From Escherichia sp. E4742 (GTDB lineage Bacteria; Pseudomonadota; Gammaproteobacteria; Enterobacterales; Enterobacteriaceae): a stretch of DNA of 64,000 nt. The notes beneath the pieces were generated by a model. It saw only the letters and a program-made list of their open reading frames with translations, was not told the DNA's origin and did no database searches. This document shows, piece by piece, positions 18,633-27,662 of this stretch. Position numbers and translations under genes: made by a program. Each line of letters starts with the position of its first letter. The stretch's first letter is position 1. The DNA lies in NCBI RefSeq assembly GCF_005843885.1, contig NZ_CP040443.1:434001-498000 (forward strand), read 5' to 3'.

Positions 18633-19532
18633 TTACAGCGCCATCAGCTTGTCCAGCGACGGCGCGAAGTAATAGCCGCCGGTTACCGGTTTGGTGAAAC
18701 GCAACATCGCATCACGCTTACCATCGGTATCGCCAAACATGCTCAGCAGTTGCTGCTCAATGTTATGCAGACGCGCACAGTAGGCGCAGAAGTACAGACC
18801 GTGAGTGCCACTGGCGGTGCCGTACGGCAGGCTCTGGCGAACAATCTTCAGTCCTTTGCCATCTTCTTTCAGATCAACACGGGTCAGGTGAGAGGTTTCC
18901 GGACGTTCGTCGCCATCAATCTCTTCGTTGGCTTCTTTGGTACGGCCGATCATCATCTCCTGATCGTGAACGCTCATACGGTTGAGTTGCTTCAGGTTGT
19001 GCTCCCAACGCTGCACAAACACATAGCTGCCGCCTGCATCCACGCCGTCTTTGATAACCGCCACTTCGCGACGCGTCTCTTCACCCGCCGGGTTTTCTGT
19101 GCCGTCAACAAAGCCGCTCAGGTCACGCTCTTCAACCCAACGGAAGCCGTGGATCTCTTCTTTCACTTCAATGCAGTCACCAAAGGCTTCCATCGCCGCC
19201 TGGGCGACAGAAAAGTTTACGTCATGACGCAGAGAAAGAATGTGGATTAACACATCGAACTGAGTGGTCGGCGCAAGACCTTTGCCGTAGCCCGGAAAAT
19301 CTTTCAGCTCTTCGGCACCAACGCCGCCGCTCAGAGCACGCCAGGTGTTGTTACCAAAGGCAACGACTGCACCAAGATGTGCGTCCGGGAATTTCGCTTC
19401 AAAAGTCGCCAGTTTGTTGGCAAATGTTTTACTGGCCGAACGCAGGGCATCAACTTCCCCTTTTACGTTGGCTTCGATCCAAATCGCCGCGCGGCAATGT
19501 TCTGGCAAAATGCCACTCTGAACCTGAGACAT
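18633..19532 (-). CDS. yfeX: Dye-decolourising-type heme peroxidase YfeX
   Basis: Cytoplasmic heme peroxidase of the DyP family, 299 residues. The family GXXDG motif is present as GFVDGTENP (about 140-148), whose Asp is the distal catalytic residue. The proximal heme His lies in the middle region (SVHDQEMMIGRT), and a distal Arg follows near HLTRVDL. Porphyrinogen oxidation has been shown; a deferrochelatase role has been debated. The ATG at 19530-19532 follows AGGAGGAAC. A further nine in-frame upstream codons do not match the family. Confidence 0.94.
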   Translation of the reverse strand: MSQVQSGILPEHCRAAIWIEANVKGEVDALRSASKTFANKLATFEAKFPDAHLGAVVAFGNNTWRALSGGVGAEELKDFPGYGKGLAPTTQFDVLIHILSLRHDVNFSVAQAAMEAFGDCIEVKEEIHGFRWVEERDLSGFVDGTENPAGEETRREVAVIKDGVDAGGSYVFVQRWEHNLKQLNRMSVHDQEMMIGRTKEANEEIDGDERPETSHLTRVDLKEDGKGLKIVRQSLPYGTASGTHGLYFCAYCARLHNIEQQLLSMFGDTDGKRDAMLRFTKPVTGGYYFAPSLDKLMAL

Positions 19533-19627
19533 TGTTCCTCCTGAAAATAATAATGCCACGCAATCCGTGGCATTGTTGGGCGCTATTTTACGTGTTTTTT
19601 GTGATTAACGGTTTGTTCAGACGCAAA

Positions 19628-20200
19628 TTAACGTCGCCAGATAATTTTACTGACTTTCCAGTTTTTCAAGGTATCGTCCGAAGGCATTAACCCTTCAGGA
19701 CCACTCCATTCACCGCTGAACTGGTAGCTAATATGTTGACTGCCTTCAGCTTTACATTCGACAGCACGATCATCACCATCGGCTTTTTGGCAATTGCCAA
19801 ATGCTTTGCTGTAAAGGTCGCTAAACGGTGTACCGATTTTTACACCGGTGTCCGCAGGAATATCGCTATCTGAAACGTCAATGCGGCTGATTGTACCTTG
19901 ATCACCGTTAATCACCATCGCCACGTTGTCGCCTTTCATCACTTCAAAAAAGCGCACCACGTTGCCGTTCGCGGTTTTCATTCCGCTGCGCAGGCGATAA
20001 TCGCCATCAAGCGCATCGGCAATCGCTTGTTCTTGCAGTGGTGTGGACGCCGTTAATTCACCCACGCCCTGCTCGCTCACTTTGGTGGACGACCCAAACC
20101 AGTTCCACGGATTCGCGGCAGACCAGTTAACTGACGACATCGTGGAACAGCCGGTCAGCATCAACGGCATAGCGCATAACATTAAACGCAGCGATTTCAT
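19628..20200 (-). CDS. yfeY: Uncharacterised lipoprotein YfeY (RpoE-regulon type)
   Basis: Predicted outer-membrane lipoprotein of unknown function, 190 residues. The signal ends in the lipobox LTGC with Cys18 as lipidation site, followed by STMSSVNWSAANPWNWFG, a Trp-rich N-terminus. The rest is a beta-rich soluble domain (DUF1131) with two Cys residues (GNCQKADG, VECKAEG) that could pair. E. coli yfeY is reported under sigma-E control; I did not identify that promoter here. Confidence 0.9.
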   Translation of the reverse strand: MKSLRLMLCAMPLMLTGCSTMSSVNWSAANPWNWFGSSTKVSEQGVGELTASTPLQEQAIADALDGDYRLRSGMKTANGNVVRFFEVMKGDNVAMVINGDQGTISRIDVSDSDIPADTGVKIGTPFSDLYSKAFGNCQKADGDDRAVECKAEGSQHISYQFSGEWSGPEGLMPSDDTLKNWKVSKIIWRR

Positions 20201-20260
20201 CTCACTTCCTTTGGTTATTCAATAACGTTGCTTGGAGTGCGAATTTGCAAAAAAGTGCCG

Positions 20261-20710
20261 TTATTCTTTCTCAACCACAAAACAAGCGCGTAAACGTCGA
20301 TTGGTCAGCAGCCAGATTAACGCCACAATATCCGCCACTACCAGCGCCAGACCGATTCCGCTAACCGATTCGCCGTTCAGCCACAGCCACGGTTGCCAGC
20401 AAAGTAAAACCACTTGCGCCAACAGCAACAGAAAATAGAGCCCATGCCAGATACGGGGAAACGTAGCGCGCCGACCACTCAGCAAAAACGCCAGCACTGC
20501 TGGAATGCCGGGAATTAACCCCAGCCAAAAATTATCGTGATCGGGATAAAACAGATTCAGCAGCGCAGTACCCTGCTCACGCGACGCACCGGCAATCACG
20601 AACAGCACCCAGGTTCGCGCCTGAAGCAGTAGCACAAGCCAGAAGAGAAAAGGTAAACGCAGGCGTCCGTGCGCATCATAATGGACAGGATGAAACTCAG
20701 TACTCTTCAT
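20261..20710 (-). CDS. yfeZ: Inner-membrane protein YfeZ
   Basis: Small integral membrane protein of unknown function, about 149 residues. Four hydrophobic segments are visible: [56 protein letters not shown] and [19 protein letters not shown]. The ATG at 20708-20710 gives [12 protein letters not shown]; a TTG two codons upstream would give 151 residues and is equally possible. It overlaps the 3' end of ypeA by 14-20 bases, so the two are probably co-transcribed. Confidence 0.88.
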
Positions 20711-21122
20711 CTTCAATCAAACGCTTACCCAGACTCAGCACATCAGCGTGTTCATATCCCAGGCGTTCGTACATTCCGAGCACCATGTCGTTGTCTTCCG
20801 GCACGTTGATCTGAATTTTCGGGCAACCGCGGGCAATTAGCTTTTTCTCCAGCCGATTAAGCAACGCGTTAGCAATGCCGCGCCCGCGAAACTCCGGATG
20901 CACGCCAAGATAATAAGCAGATCCGCGATGCCCGTCATAACCGCCCATCACCGTTCCCACCACTTCACCATTCACTTCCGCGACCAGGAACAAACTGACG
21001 TCATGGTTCATCTTGCGTTCGATGTCCATTTCCGGATCGTTCCACGGACGCAGCAAGTCGCAACGCTCCCAAAGGGTGATGACCTCTTCGAAATCTTCCT
21101 GGCGAAATACGCGTATCTCCAT
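20697..21122 (-). CDS. ypeA: GNAT-family acetyltransferase YpeA
   Basis: Predicted GCN5-related N-acetyltransferase, 141 residues, substrate unknown. The acetyl-CoA-binding core is visible as [24 protein letters not shown] (about 70-93), with the R-G-R-G-I-A pyrophosphate loop. The C-terminal [19 protein letters not shown] is typical of RimI-like members. The ATG at 21120-21122 follows AAGGTAAC; upstream in-frame codons overlap the amiA promoter gap and are not part of the family. It is divergent from amiA. Confidence 0.93.
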
Positions 21123-21335
21123 GGTATGAGTTACCTTTTTGGGGGTTAAAAGGGTGATTATGGCGTGAACGACCGAATTAGCCAATATCTGACGAAAATC
21201 GGTTGAAAAAGTGGCATAATGACGCGTTGTCATTTATTGAAATGAAAAGTAAAACAATTCTCACCAGCAAACCGTCGTAACGGATTACGCGATACGATAT
21301 AACATCTGGAACTTCATTATTACAACTCAGGCCGT

Positions 21336-22205
21336 ATGAGCACTTTTAAACCACTAAAAACACTCACTTCGCGCCGCCAGGTGCTGAAAGCCGGATTGGC
21401 TGCCCTGACGTTGTCAGGAATGTCACAAGCCATCGCCAAAGAAGAACCTTTAAAAACCAGCAACGGACACACTAAGCCGAAAGCCAAAAAAGCCGGGGGC
21501 AAGCGGATAGTCGTTCTCGATCCAGGTCACGGCGGGATTGATACCGGTGCGATTGGCCGCAACGGGTCAAAAGAAAAACACGTGGTGCTGGCGATTGCCA
21601 AAAACGTCCGTTCAATTTTGCGCAATCATGGCATTGATGCGCGGCTGACGCGTTCTGGCGATACCTTTATTCCACTGTATGATCGCGTTGAAATCGCCCA
21701 TAAACATGGCGCTGACCTGTTTATGTCAATTCACGCCGACGGCTTTACCAACCCGAAAGCTGCCGGTGCATCGGTCTTTGCCCTCTCTAACCGTGGCGCA
21801 AGTAGCGCGATGGCAAAATATTTGTCCGAACGCGAAAACCGTGCTGATGAAGTTGCCGGGAAAAAGGCGACTGACAGGGATCACCTATTGCAACAAGTGC
21901 TGTTTGATCTGGTGCAAACAGATACCATTAAAAATAGTCTGACGCTCGGCTCGCATATTCTGAAGAAGATTAAGCCGGTGCATAAACTGCACAGCCGCAA
22001 CACCGAACAAGCCGCGTTTGTGGTGTTGAAATCGCCGTCGGTTCCTTCAGTGCTGGTGGAAACTTCGTTTATCACCAACCCGGAAGAAGAACGGCTGTTA
22101 GGCACGGCGGCGTTTCGTCAGAAAATCGCCACAGCGATTGCTGAAGGCGTGATCAGTTATTTCCACTGGTTTGATAACCAGAAAGCACACTCGAAAAAGC
22201 GGTAA
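21336..22205 (+). CDS. amiA: N-acetylmuramoyl-L-alanine amidase AmiA
   Basis: Periplasmic zinc amidase that removes stem peptides from septal peptidoglycan so daughter cells can part. The 289-residue precursor has a Tat signal with twin arginines (SRRQVLK, residues 12-18) and AIA cleavage near 34. The amidase-3 domain shows zinc ligands in VLDPGHGGIDTG (His) and KEKHVVLA (Glu), SIHADGFTN (His), and catalytic Glu in VLVETSFITN. It lacks the AMIN localisation domain of AmiC. Activity requires EnvC in E. coli. hemF starts three bases after its stop. Confidence 0.97.
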   Translation: MSTFKPLKTLTSRRQVLKAGLAALTLSGMSQAIAKEEPLKTSNGHTKPKAKKAGGKRIVVLDPGHGGIDTGAIGRNGSKEKHVVLAIAKNVRSILRNHGIDARLTRSGDTFIPLYDRVEIAHKHGADLFMSIHADGFTNPKAAGASVFALSNRGASSAMAKYLSERENRADEVAGKKATDRDHLLQQVLFDLVQTDTIKNSLTLGSHILKKIKPVHKLHSRNTEQAAFVVLKSPSVPSVLVETSFITNPEEERLLGTAAFRQKIATAIAEGVISYFHWFDNQKAHSKKR

Positions 22206-22208
22206 GTT

Positions 22209-23108
22209 ATGAAGCCCGACGCACACCAGGTTAAACAGTTCCTGCTCAACCTTCAGGACACAATTTGTCAGCAACTGAGCGCCGTAGATGGCGCAGAGTT
22301 TGTCGAAGATAGCTGGCAGCGCGAAGCTGGTGGCGGCGGGCGTAGTCGAGTGTTGCGTAATGGTGGTGTTTTCGAACAGGCGGGCGTCAACTTTTCTCAC
22401 GTCCACGGCGACGCGATGCCCGCTTCCGCGACCGCTCATCGCCCGGAACTTGCCGGGCGCAGTTTCGAGGCGATGGGCGTATCGCTGGTAGTGCATCCAA
22501 ATAACCCGTATGTCCCCACCAGCCACGCGAATGTGCGCTTTTTTATTGCCGAAAAACCAGGCGCCGATCCCGTCTGGTGGTTTGGCGGTGGATTCGACTT
22601 AACCCCATTCTATGGCTTTGAAGAAGACGCCATTCACTGGCACCGCACCGCCCGTGACCTTTGCCTGCCATTTGGTGAAGACGTTTATCCACGTTATAAA
22701 AAGTGGTGCGACGAATACTTCTACCTCAAACATCGTAACGAACAGCGCGGCATTGGCGGGCTGTTCTTTGATGACCTGAACACGCCAGACTTCGACCACT
22801 GCTTCGCCTTTATGCAGGCGGTAGGCAAAGGCTACACCGACGCATACTTGCCGATTGTTGAGCGACGTAAAGCGATGGAATACGGCGAGCGCGAGCGTAA
22901 TTTCCAGCTCTACCGTCGCGGTCGTTATGTCGAATTCAACCTGGTCTGGGATCGCGGTACGCTGTTTGGCTTACAAACCGGCGGGCGCACCGAGTCAATC
23001 CTGATGTCCATGCCGCCGCTGGTACGCTGGGAGTATGATTATCAGCCAGAAGCAGGCAGTCCGGAAGCTGCGTTGAGTGAGTTTATTAAGGTCAGGGATT
23101 GGGTTTAA
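22209..23108 (+). CDS. hemF: Oxygen-dependent coproporphyrinogen III oxidase
   Basis: Aerobic heme-synthesis enzyme that decarboxylates two propionates of coproporphyrinogen III to make protoporphyrinogen IX. The 299 residues are full length. Family signatures include REAGGGGRSRVLRNGGVFEQAGVNFS, VHPNNPYVPTSHANVRFF, WWFGGGFDLTPFYGFEEDAIHWH, and RGIGGLFFDDLN, with conserved His residues for metal or substrate. It forms an operon with amiA (three-base gap). It is convergent with eutR, whose stop lies five bases away. Confidence 0.98.
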   Translation: MKPDAHQVKQFLLNLQDTICQQLSAVDGAEFVEDSWQREAGGGGRSRVLRNGGVFEQAGVNFSHVHGDAMPASATAHRPELAGRSFEAMGVSLVVHPNNPYVPTSHANVRFFIAEKPGADPVWWFGGGFDLTPFYGFEEDAIHWHRTARDLCLPFGEDVYPRYKKWCDEYFYLKHRNEQRGIGGLFFDDLNTPDFDHCFAFMQAVGKGYTDAYLPIVERRKAMEYGERERNFQLYRRGRYVEFNLVWDRGTLFGLQTGGRTESILMSMPPLVRWEYDYQPEAGSPEAALSEFIKVRDWV

Positions 23109-23113
23109 TTCCC

Positions 23114-24166
23114 TCACCCCAACTCCTGCATCCGCTGATGCAGTGTCAGTGACGGCTTCTCGGCAAACAGTTGCTGATAATCCGTGGCAAATTGCCCCAG
23201 ATGCCAGAATCCCCACTGCATGGCGGCGTCTTTTACCGTCATACTTTGCGACCACGGACTAATCAGTTCACGGCGCACGGCATTCAGGCGAATGCGTTTT
23301 AGCCACGCATTCGGGCCAATGCCTAAAATAGCGTGAAACGCGTTTTGTAAGGTGCGGCGGCTGACATGCAGTTGATTACACAAGTCCAGTACGGTTACCG
23401 GTTCGGACATGTTTTCCAGCACATATTCACGGGCGCGGGAAAGCAAACGGCGGTAACTCTGATGACTAATACTTTCCGCCGTCACCATTGGTTGCGCTTC
23501 TTCCAGCATCGCCCCCATAGCCATCAGCAAATTATCCCCCAGCACTTTACGCACCGCAGGCTGATGAAGATTCTCCGGGTTCTCGCAAAATGTCGCCAGC
23601 GCCTGTTGGACAAAGCCCCACAGCGCGGCTTTATGCTGCTCTTTCACTTCCAGCGCCGACTGGTTACGTAACATATGCAGCACCCTTTCCGGGTTATGCA
23701 AAAAGTTAGCCTGCCGGGTAATGACATCTTCAGAAAGCACCACGCCAAGGATCGTATAATCATCCGGTGTACTCAGTTCAAACTCGGTGCCACCAGGGCG
23801 CGTGGCAATTTCCGCGCTTCCCAGGCATTGTGAGCCGATAAATCCCTGTTCGCCGCGTGTCGCCGGAATACCAAACCAGAAAGAGTTCGGCCAGACCAGG
23901 CACGACTGACGCAGTGCCAGACCGGTGTATTCACGGAAAACCTGAATATCATCGAGCAGAATTTCCGTAAATTCACCATGAAACTTGCCCGGATGCAGCT
24001 GATCGTAAATCTGCTGCCAGGCGGTAATCGTCAAAGCATGTTCATAGACATCCGTTGTCTGTCGTTGATGAACATTATCCACTTCGACCTTCGGCGTAAG
24101 CTTCAGGTTTTCGGATAAGGGGTCATGATAAAGATGGTGCAAATTAGCTGTACGGGGCTTTTTCAT
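23114..24166 (-). CDS. eutR: Ethanolamine operon activator EutR
   Basis: AraC/XylS-family activator of the eut operon, responding to ethanolamine together with adenosylcobalamin. The 350 residues have an N-terminal effector domain and a C-terminal double helix-turn-helix (about 245-345: VTVLDLCNQLHVSRRTLQNAFHAILGIGPNAWLKRIRLN and VKDAAMQWGFWHLGQFATDYQQLFAEKPS). It is the last eut gene, 45 bases after eutK. A perfect inverted repeat (24175-24200) sits just before its ATG, and no good ribosome-binding site is visible. It can be made from the operon and from a weak promoter of its own, by analogy to Salmonella. Confidence 0.95.
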   Translation of the reverse strand: MKKPRTANLHHLYHDPLSENLKLTPKVEVDNVHQRQTTDVYEHALTITAWQQIYDQLHPGKFHGEFTEILLDDIQVFREYTGLALRQSCLVWPNSFWFGIPATRGEQGFIGSQCLGSAEIATRPGGTEFELSTPDDYTILGVVLSEDVITRQANFLHNPERVLHMLRNQSALEVKEQHKAALWGFVQQALATFCENPENLHQPAVRKVLGDNLLMAMGAMLEEAQPMVTAESISHQSYRRLLSRAREYVLENMSEPVTVLDLCNQLHVSRRTLQNAFHAILGIGPNAWLKRIRLNAVRRELISPWSQSMTVKDAAMQWGFWHLGQFATDYQQLFAEKPSLTLHQRMQELG

Positions 24167-24174
24167 GATGTTAA

Positions 24175-24200
24175 TGCCGGGTGTTATATGACACCCGGCA
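24175..24200 (-). promoter_or_regulatory. Perfect inverted repeat upstream of eutR
   Basis: TGCCGGGTGT, a six-base loop and ACACCCGGCA form a perfect 10-bp stem ending eight bases before the eutR start. In RNA the 3' arm covers the place where a ribosome-binding site should be. It is not followed by a T-tract, so it is more likely an mRNA structure or processing element than an intrinsic terminator. Confidence 0.55.
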
Positions 24201-24211
24201 CCTCCGACAGA

Positions 24212-24700
24212 TTAATGGGGCTTGAGACGATAACGACTACTGCGTTTACGCAACGTCCCGGCAGAAAAGAGCTGTTCGAGAGCATTTCTGGCTTTTTCCA
24301 ACGCCCAGCCAAAGTGGGCAGCCACTTCTCCTGCCGTCATTCCCTGACGTACTGATGTTAACAGCGCCAACAACTCGCCAGCAGATCCCTCGGCAATAGC
24401 TGACGCGTCAGCTTGCTTCGGCTGGCGGTTAAAGCCAGTAACCAGCCACTGGATGTCATCGTCTGGCCGACCGATCTCCTTGCGGCTGATGACGCGCCCG
24501 GTACGCATCGCAGCAGCACAACCTGCGTCCAGCGCCGCACGACACGCCGCCAGATCGCCTTCCACCACCAGCGTCAACCTACCAGGGTCAAGTACTTCAT
24601 GACTGAGCAGGCGCACGTTGGCCGCTTTCAGCATGGCATCTGCCGCATCAATTGCGGCGACCATGCCGTCCACTTCCAGCAATCCCAGTGCATTGATCAT
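24212..24700 (-). CDS. eutK: Ethanolamine microcompartment shell protein EutK
   Basis: Minor shell protein, 162 residues. An N-terminal BMC domain (about 1-90, ALGLLEVDGMVAAIDAADAMLKAANVRL...GDLAACRAALDAG) is joined to a C-terminal helix-turn-helix-like domain (about 108-160, GMTAGEVAAHFGWALEKARNALEQLFSAGTLRKRSSRYRL) that may bind nucleic acid. GGAGG at 24707-24711 sets the ATG at 24698-24700 rather than the TTG two codons upstream. Unlike other shell proteins it is reported to be monomeric. It follows eutL by 12 bases. Confidence 0.93.
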   Translation of the reverse strand: MINALGLLEVDGMVAAIDAADAMLKAANVRLLSHEVLDPGRLTLVVEGDLAACRAALDAGCAAAMRTGRVISRKEIGRPDDDIQWLVTGFNRQPKQADASAIAEGSAGELLALLTSVRQGMTAGEVAAHFGWALEKARNALEQLFSAGTLRKRSSRYRLKPH

Positions 24701-24712
24701 CGGCAACCTCCG

Positions 24713-25372
24713 TTACGCACGCTGGATTGGATTCCGCGCGATTTCCAGCACTGCATCGGTAAAGGCATTACAGGCCGCTTTACACGCCGCCTGGCTTCCC
24801 GTTAAGAATGCGGCGGAATAGTTGGTTTCTGACGGCGGCGGGACATAAGTCACCAGCTGTACGTCGGCAGACTTTAACGCTGCATCAATGCCATAAGTCG
24901 CTTCCAGCGGCGGCGCCACCAGATACGCCATCGGATCGCCAAGCATAATACCCGCAGTGGAAGAGAGATAAGAACCAGTACGCGAAACCACATGAGCGAG
25001 GAATGCCGTATCTTGCTTATCGTTCGCCCACTGGAACGCCGCGCCATTTTCAATATGCGCAACCATTGCATCCAGACCAGCACGCACTTCCGCCGGGTTT
25101 GGCCCGCCCAGCATAATCAGCACTTCACCGGCAGTCGGTGACGGGCCGTGTGCGGCTCCTGCATACAGCGAGCGGCCATACACCACTTCCACCATCGCCT
25201 GTTTGGTCGCTTCATCAGCGGCAATGTAGGTTACGTCATCGGAGTCGGCGGAAATAAGCCCAAGGCTACGAATATGCGGCGGTAATTTCAGCTCACGCGC
25301 AAAATCGGCGTTAACGGAGGCAATCACCCGCATGGCGGTGACCGACGGTCGAATCAAATCTAAAGCTGGCAT
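24713..25372 (-). CDS. eutL: Ethanolamine microcompartment shell protein EutL
   Basis: Trimeric shell protein of 219 residues made of two fused BMC domains (about 1-110 and 111-219), giving pseudohexamers with a gated central pore. Visible signatures are MPALDLIRPSVTAMRVIASVN and the Cys-rich stretch GSQAACKAACNAFTDAV near the C-terminus. It should admit larger molecules such as the cobalamin cofactor or ethanolamine. It is nine bases downstream of eutC. Confidence 0.96.
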   Translation of the reverse strand: MPALDLIRPSVTAMRVIASVNADFARELKLPPHIRSLGLISADSDDVTYIAADEATKQAMVEVVYGRSLYAGAAHGPSPTAGEVLIMLGGPNPAEVRAGLDAMVAHIENGAAFQWANDKQDTAFLAHVVSRTGSYLSSTAGIMLGDPMAYLVAPPLEATYGIDAALKSADVQLVTYVPPPSETNYSAAFLTGSQAACKAACNAFTDAVLEIARNPIQRA

Positions 25373-25381
25373 GATGCCTCC

Positions 25382-26269
25382 TTATCGGGTCATGTTGATG
25401 CCGGATGCTTTCTGCTCCAGCATACGTTTCGCCAAATCCACAATAACTGCTGCGGCTTCAACCGGCGGCGTGCCGCCCTGGTGAATGTTAGAAATACAGG
25501 TGCGATCGGCCTCAACGGTGGTCGCCATACGCGGTGAGTAAACGGCGTAGCAGGAAAGGCTTTCCGACTGTCCCAGCCCCGGGCGTTCGCCCACCAACAG
25601 GATCACCACTTTCGCGCCAAGAAGTTCGCCAATCTGATCTTCAATCTTCACGCGACCGTAACGCACAAAGAACGGCGTGCCGACTTTCAAACCAGCCTGT
25701 TTCAGGCCCGCCATCAGCGGTGGCAGGATCTCTTCATAGTTCACGGTGATGGCATCAGTTGACAGGCCATCGGAGACAACGACCTGTACGTCCGGATTAG
25801 CAACACACTGTGATTTCAGCGCTTCAACAGCTTCTGCGCACAGGCGGCGGCCCATATCCGGGCGAGTCAGGTAGAGGTTTTTGTCGCTAATTTCAGAGCG
25901 CACTTCCAGCAAGCCCTGCGCTTTCACCCACTCTTCCGGCACTTCTTTCAGTACGGTATCTTTCGAACGAGAGTGATCGGCCAGGAAACGCAGCAGCGCC
26001 TGGGTACGCGGACGCGGACCGGCACGACCGGTACAAACGCGGGCCACGGTGCTGCGACGCAGTTCTGTTAATACGTCTGCGCGATGCGGATTTTCCACGC
26101 CAATCCATGCTTTTGCTTCAGCGGAACCTAAATCCAGCGCGCAGCTTTCCGTGGTCACTGGTGTCGCACAGGTGGTGGTGGCACACTTTGCTTCTGACGG
26201 CGCGGGGGCCGCTTGTCCCATTGACGCCATCACGCTGCGTACAATTTCTTCAATCTGTTTTTGATCCAT
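25382..26269 (-). CDS. eutC: Ethanolamine ammonia-lyase small subunit
   Basis: Small subunit of the adenosylcobalamin-dependent lyase that splits ethanolamine to acetaldehyde and ammonia. The 295 residues begin with an amphipathic helix, MDQKQIEEIVRSVMASMGQ, the usual microcompartment targeting tag. A Ala/Thr/Cys-rich linker separates it from the core that closes the B12-binding interface (DLGSAEAKAWIGVENPHRADVL, VSDGLSTDAI, LVGERPGLGQSESL). It is 20 bases after eutB. Confidence 0.97.
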   Translation of the reverse strand: MDQKQIEEIVRSVMASMGQAAPAPSEAKCATTTCATPVTTESCALDLGSAEAKAWIGVENPHRADVLTELRRSTVARVCTGRAGPRPRTQALLRFLADHSRSKDTVLKEVPEEWVKAQGLLEVRSEISDKNLYLTRPDMGRRLCAEAVEALKSQCVANPDVQVVVSDGLSTDAITVNYEEILPPLMAGLKQAGLKVGTPFFVRYGRVKIEDQIGELLGAKVVILLVGERPGLGQSESLSCYAVYSPRMATTVEADRTCISNIHQGGTPPVEAAAVIVDLAKRMLEQKASGINMTR

Positions 26270-26289
26270 GATGTGTTATCTCCGCGTCA

Positions 26290-27651
26290 TCAGAAGAACA
26301 GTGACGGATCGCCCGCCCGTTTGGTCAGGCGACCGTTTGCCATAATGCCCATGCTTTCCAGCCAGCGTTCAAACTCCGGTGACGGGCGCAGGTTGAGTAA
26401 CTGACGCACAGTGGCGGTGTCGTGGAAGGCCGTGGTCTGGTAGTTGAGCATGATGTCATCGCCCAGCGGCATCCCCATGATGTAGTTGCAGCCTGCTGTG
26501 GCGAGCAGGATCATCAGGTTTTCGTTGAGATTCTGGTCAGCGTCAGCGTGGTTGGTGTAGCAGCAGTCACAGCCCATAGAGATGCCGCTCAGCTTGCCCA
26601 TAAAGTGATCTTCAAGACCTGCGCGAATAATCTGGCGGTCGTTGTAGAGATACTCCGGCCCAATAAAACCGACCACGGTGTTGACGATAAACGGATCGTA
26701 ATGACGCGCCAGCCCATAGTTACGCGCCTCCATCGTCACCTGGTCCGCGCCGAAGTTCGCGCCAGCGGAGAGCGCGGAACCTTGTCCGGTTTCAAAGTAG
26801 AGGCAGTTTTCCCCGGCGATACGGTTGAACTCCGCGCCCACTGCGCGCGCTTCGTCGAGCATCGCCAGTTCCACGCCAAACTCTTTCAGCCCTTTTTCGC
26901 TGCCACAGATACTCTGGAAAATCAGCCCGCCCGGCGCGCCGCGACGAATCGCTTCAATCTGGGTGGTAACGTGCGCCAGCACGCAGCCCTGGGTCGGAAT
27001 GTTATATTTGTCGATCACGCCATAGATGGTATCCAACACGCGGCTTAAGTTTTCCACGTCGTCAGTTACCGGGTTGACGCCAATCACCGCATCGCCCACC
27101 CCGAAGGAAAGCCCTTCGTAGATTTGCGCGGCGATACTTTGCACGTCGTCACGGGTATCGTTCGGCTGCAAACGGGCGCTAAAGGTGCCAGGAATACCGA
27201 TGGTGGTATTGGCCTTTTTGATAACCGGCATTTTCTTCGCGCCGTAGATCAGGTCCGCGTTAGAGCAAATCTTCGCTACCGCAGCCACCACTTCCGAGGT
27301 CAGCCCTTTGCGGGTAAAGGCAATGTCATCAACGCTGGTTTCGTCACTCAGCACATACTCACGCAGCTCGCTGATGCTCCAGTTTTTAATCTGGTTGTAG
27401 GCCGTTTCGTTGACGTCGTCCTGAATCAGCCGCGTGACGCAGTCATCTTCATAGGCAATCACCGGATTATTGCGGATGTCCGCTACGGTCATTTCCGACA
27501 ACACCTGCTTTGCCGCCACGCGCTCCTGCGAGCTTGCCGCTGCAACGCCCGCCAGCACATCCCCCGAACGCAGTTCGTTGGCTTTAGCCAGCACCTCTTT
27601 TACATCCTTAAACTGATATACATTGCCGAACAATGTGGTCTTTAGTTTCAT
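26290..27651 (-). CDS. eutB: Ethanolamine ammonia-lyase large subunit
   Basis: Catalytic TIM-barrel subunit of ethanolamine ammonia-lyase, 453 residues, full length. Recognisable stretches are MKLKTTLFGNVYQFKDVKEV, GIPGTFSARLQPND, CLYFETGQGSALSAGANFGADQVTMEARNYGLARHYDPF and the Cys-containing ISMGCDCCYTNHADADQN. Together with EutC it forms the lumen enzyme of the compartment. Its ATG lies 11 bases after the eutA stop, with AGGGA before it. In K-12 the CPZ-55 prophage interrupts this junction; here it is intact. Confidence 0.98.
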   Translation of the reverse strand: MKLKTTLFGNVYQFKDVKEVLAKANELRSGDVLAGVAAASSQERVAAKQVLSEMTVADIRNNPVIAYEDDCVTRLIQDDVNETAYNQIKNWSISELREYVLSDETSVDDIAFTRKGLTSEVVAAVAKICSNADLIYGAKKMPVIKKANTTIGIPGTFSARLQPNDTRDDVQSIAAQIYEGLSFGVGDAVIGVNPVTDDVENLSRVLDTIYGVIDKYNIPTQGCVLAHVTTQIEAIRRGAPGGLIFQSICGSEKGLKEFGVELAMLDEARAVGAEFNRIAGENCLYFETGQGSALSAGANFGADQVTMEARNYGLARHYDPFIVNTVVGFIGPEYLYNDRQIIRAGLEDHFMGKLSGISMGCDCCYTNHADADQNLNENLMILLATAGCNYIMGMPLGDDIMLNYQTTAFHDTATVRQLLNLRPSPEFERWLESMGIMANGRLTKRAGDPSLFF

Positions 27652-27662
27652 AAGTCGTTCCC

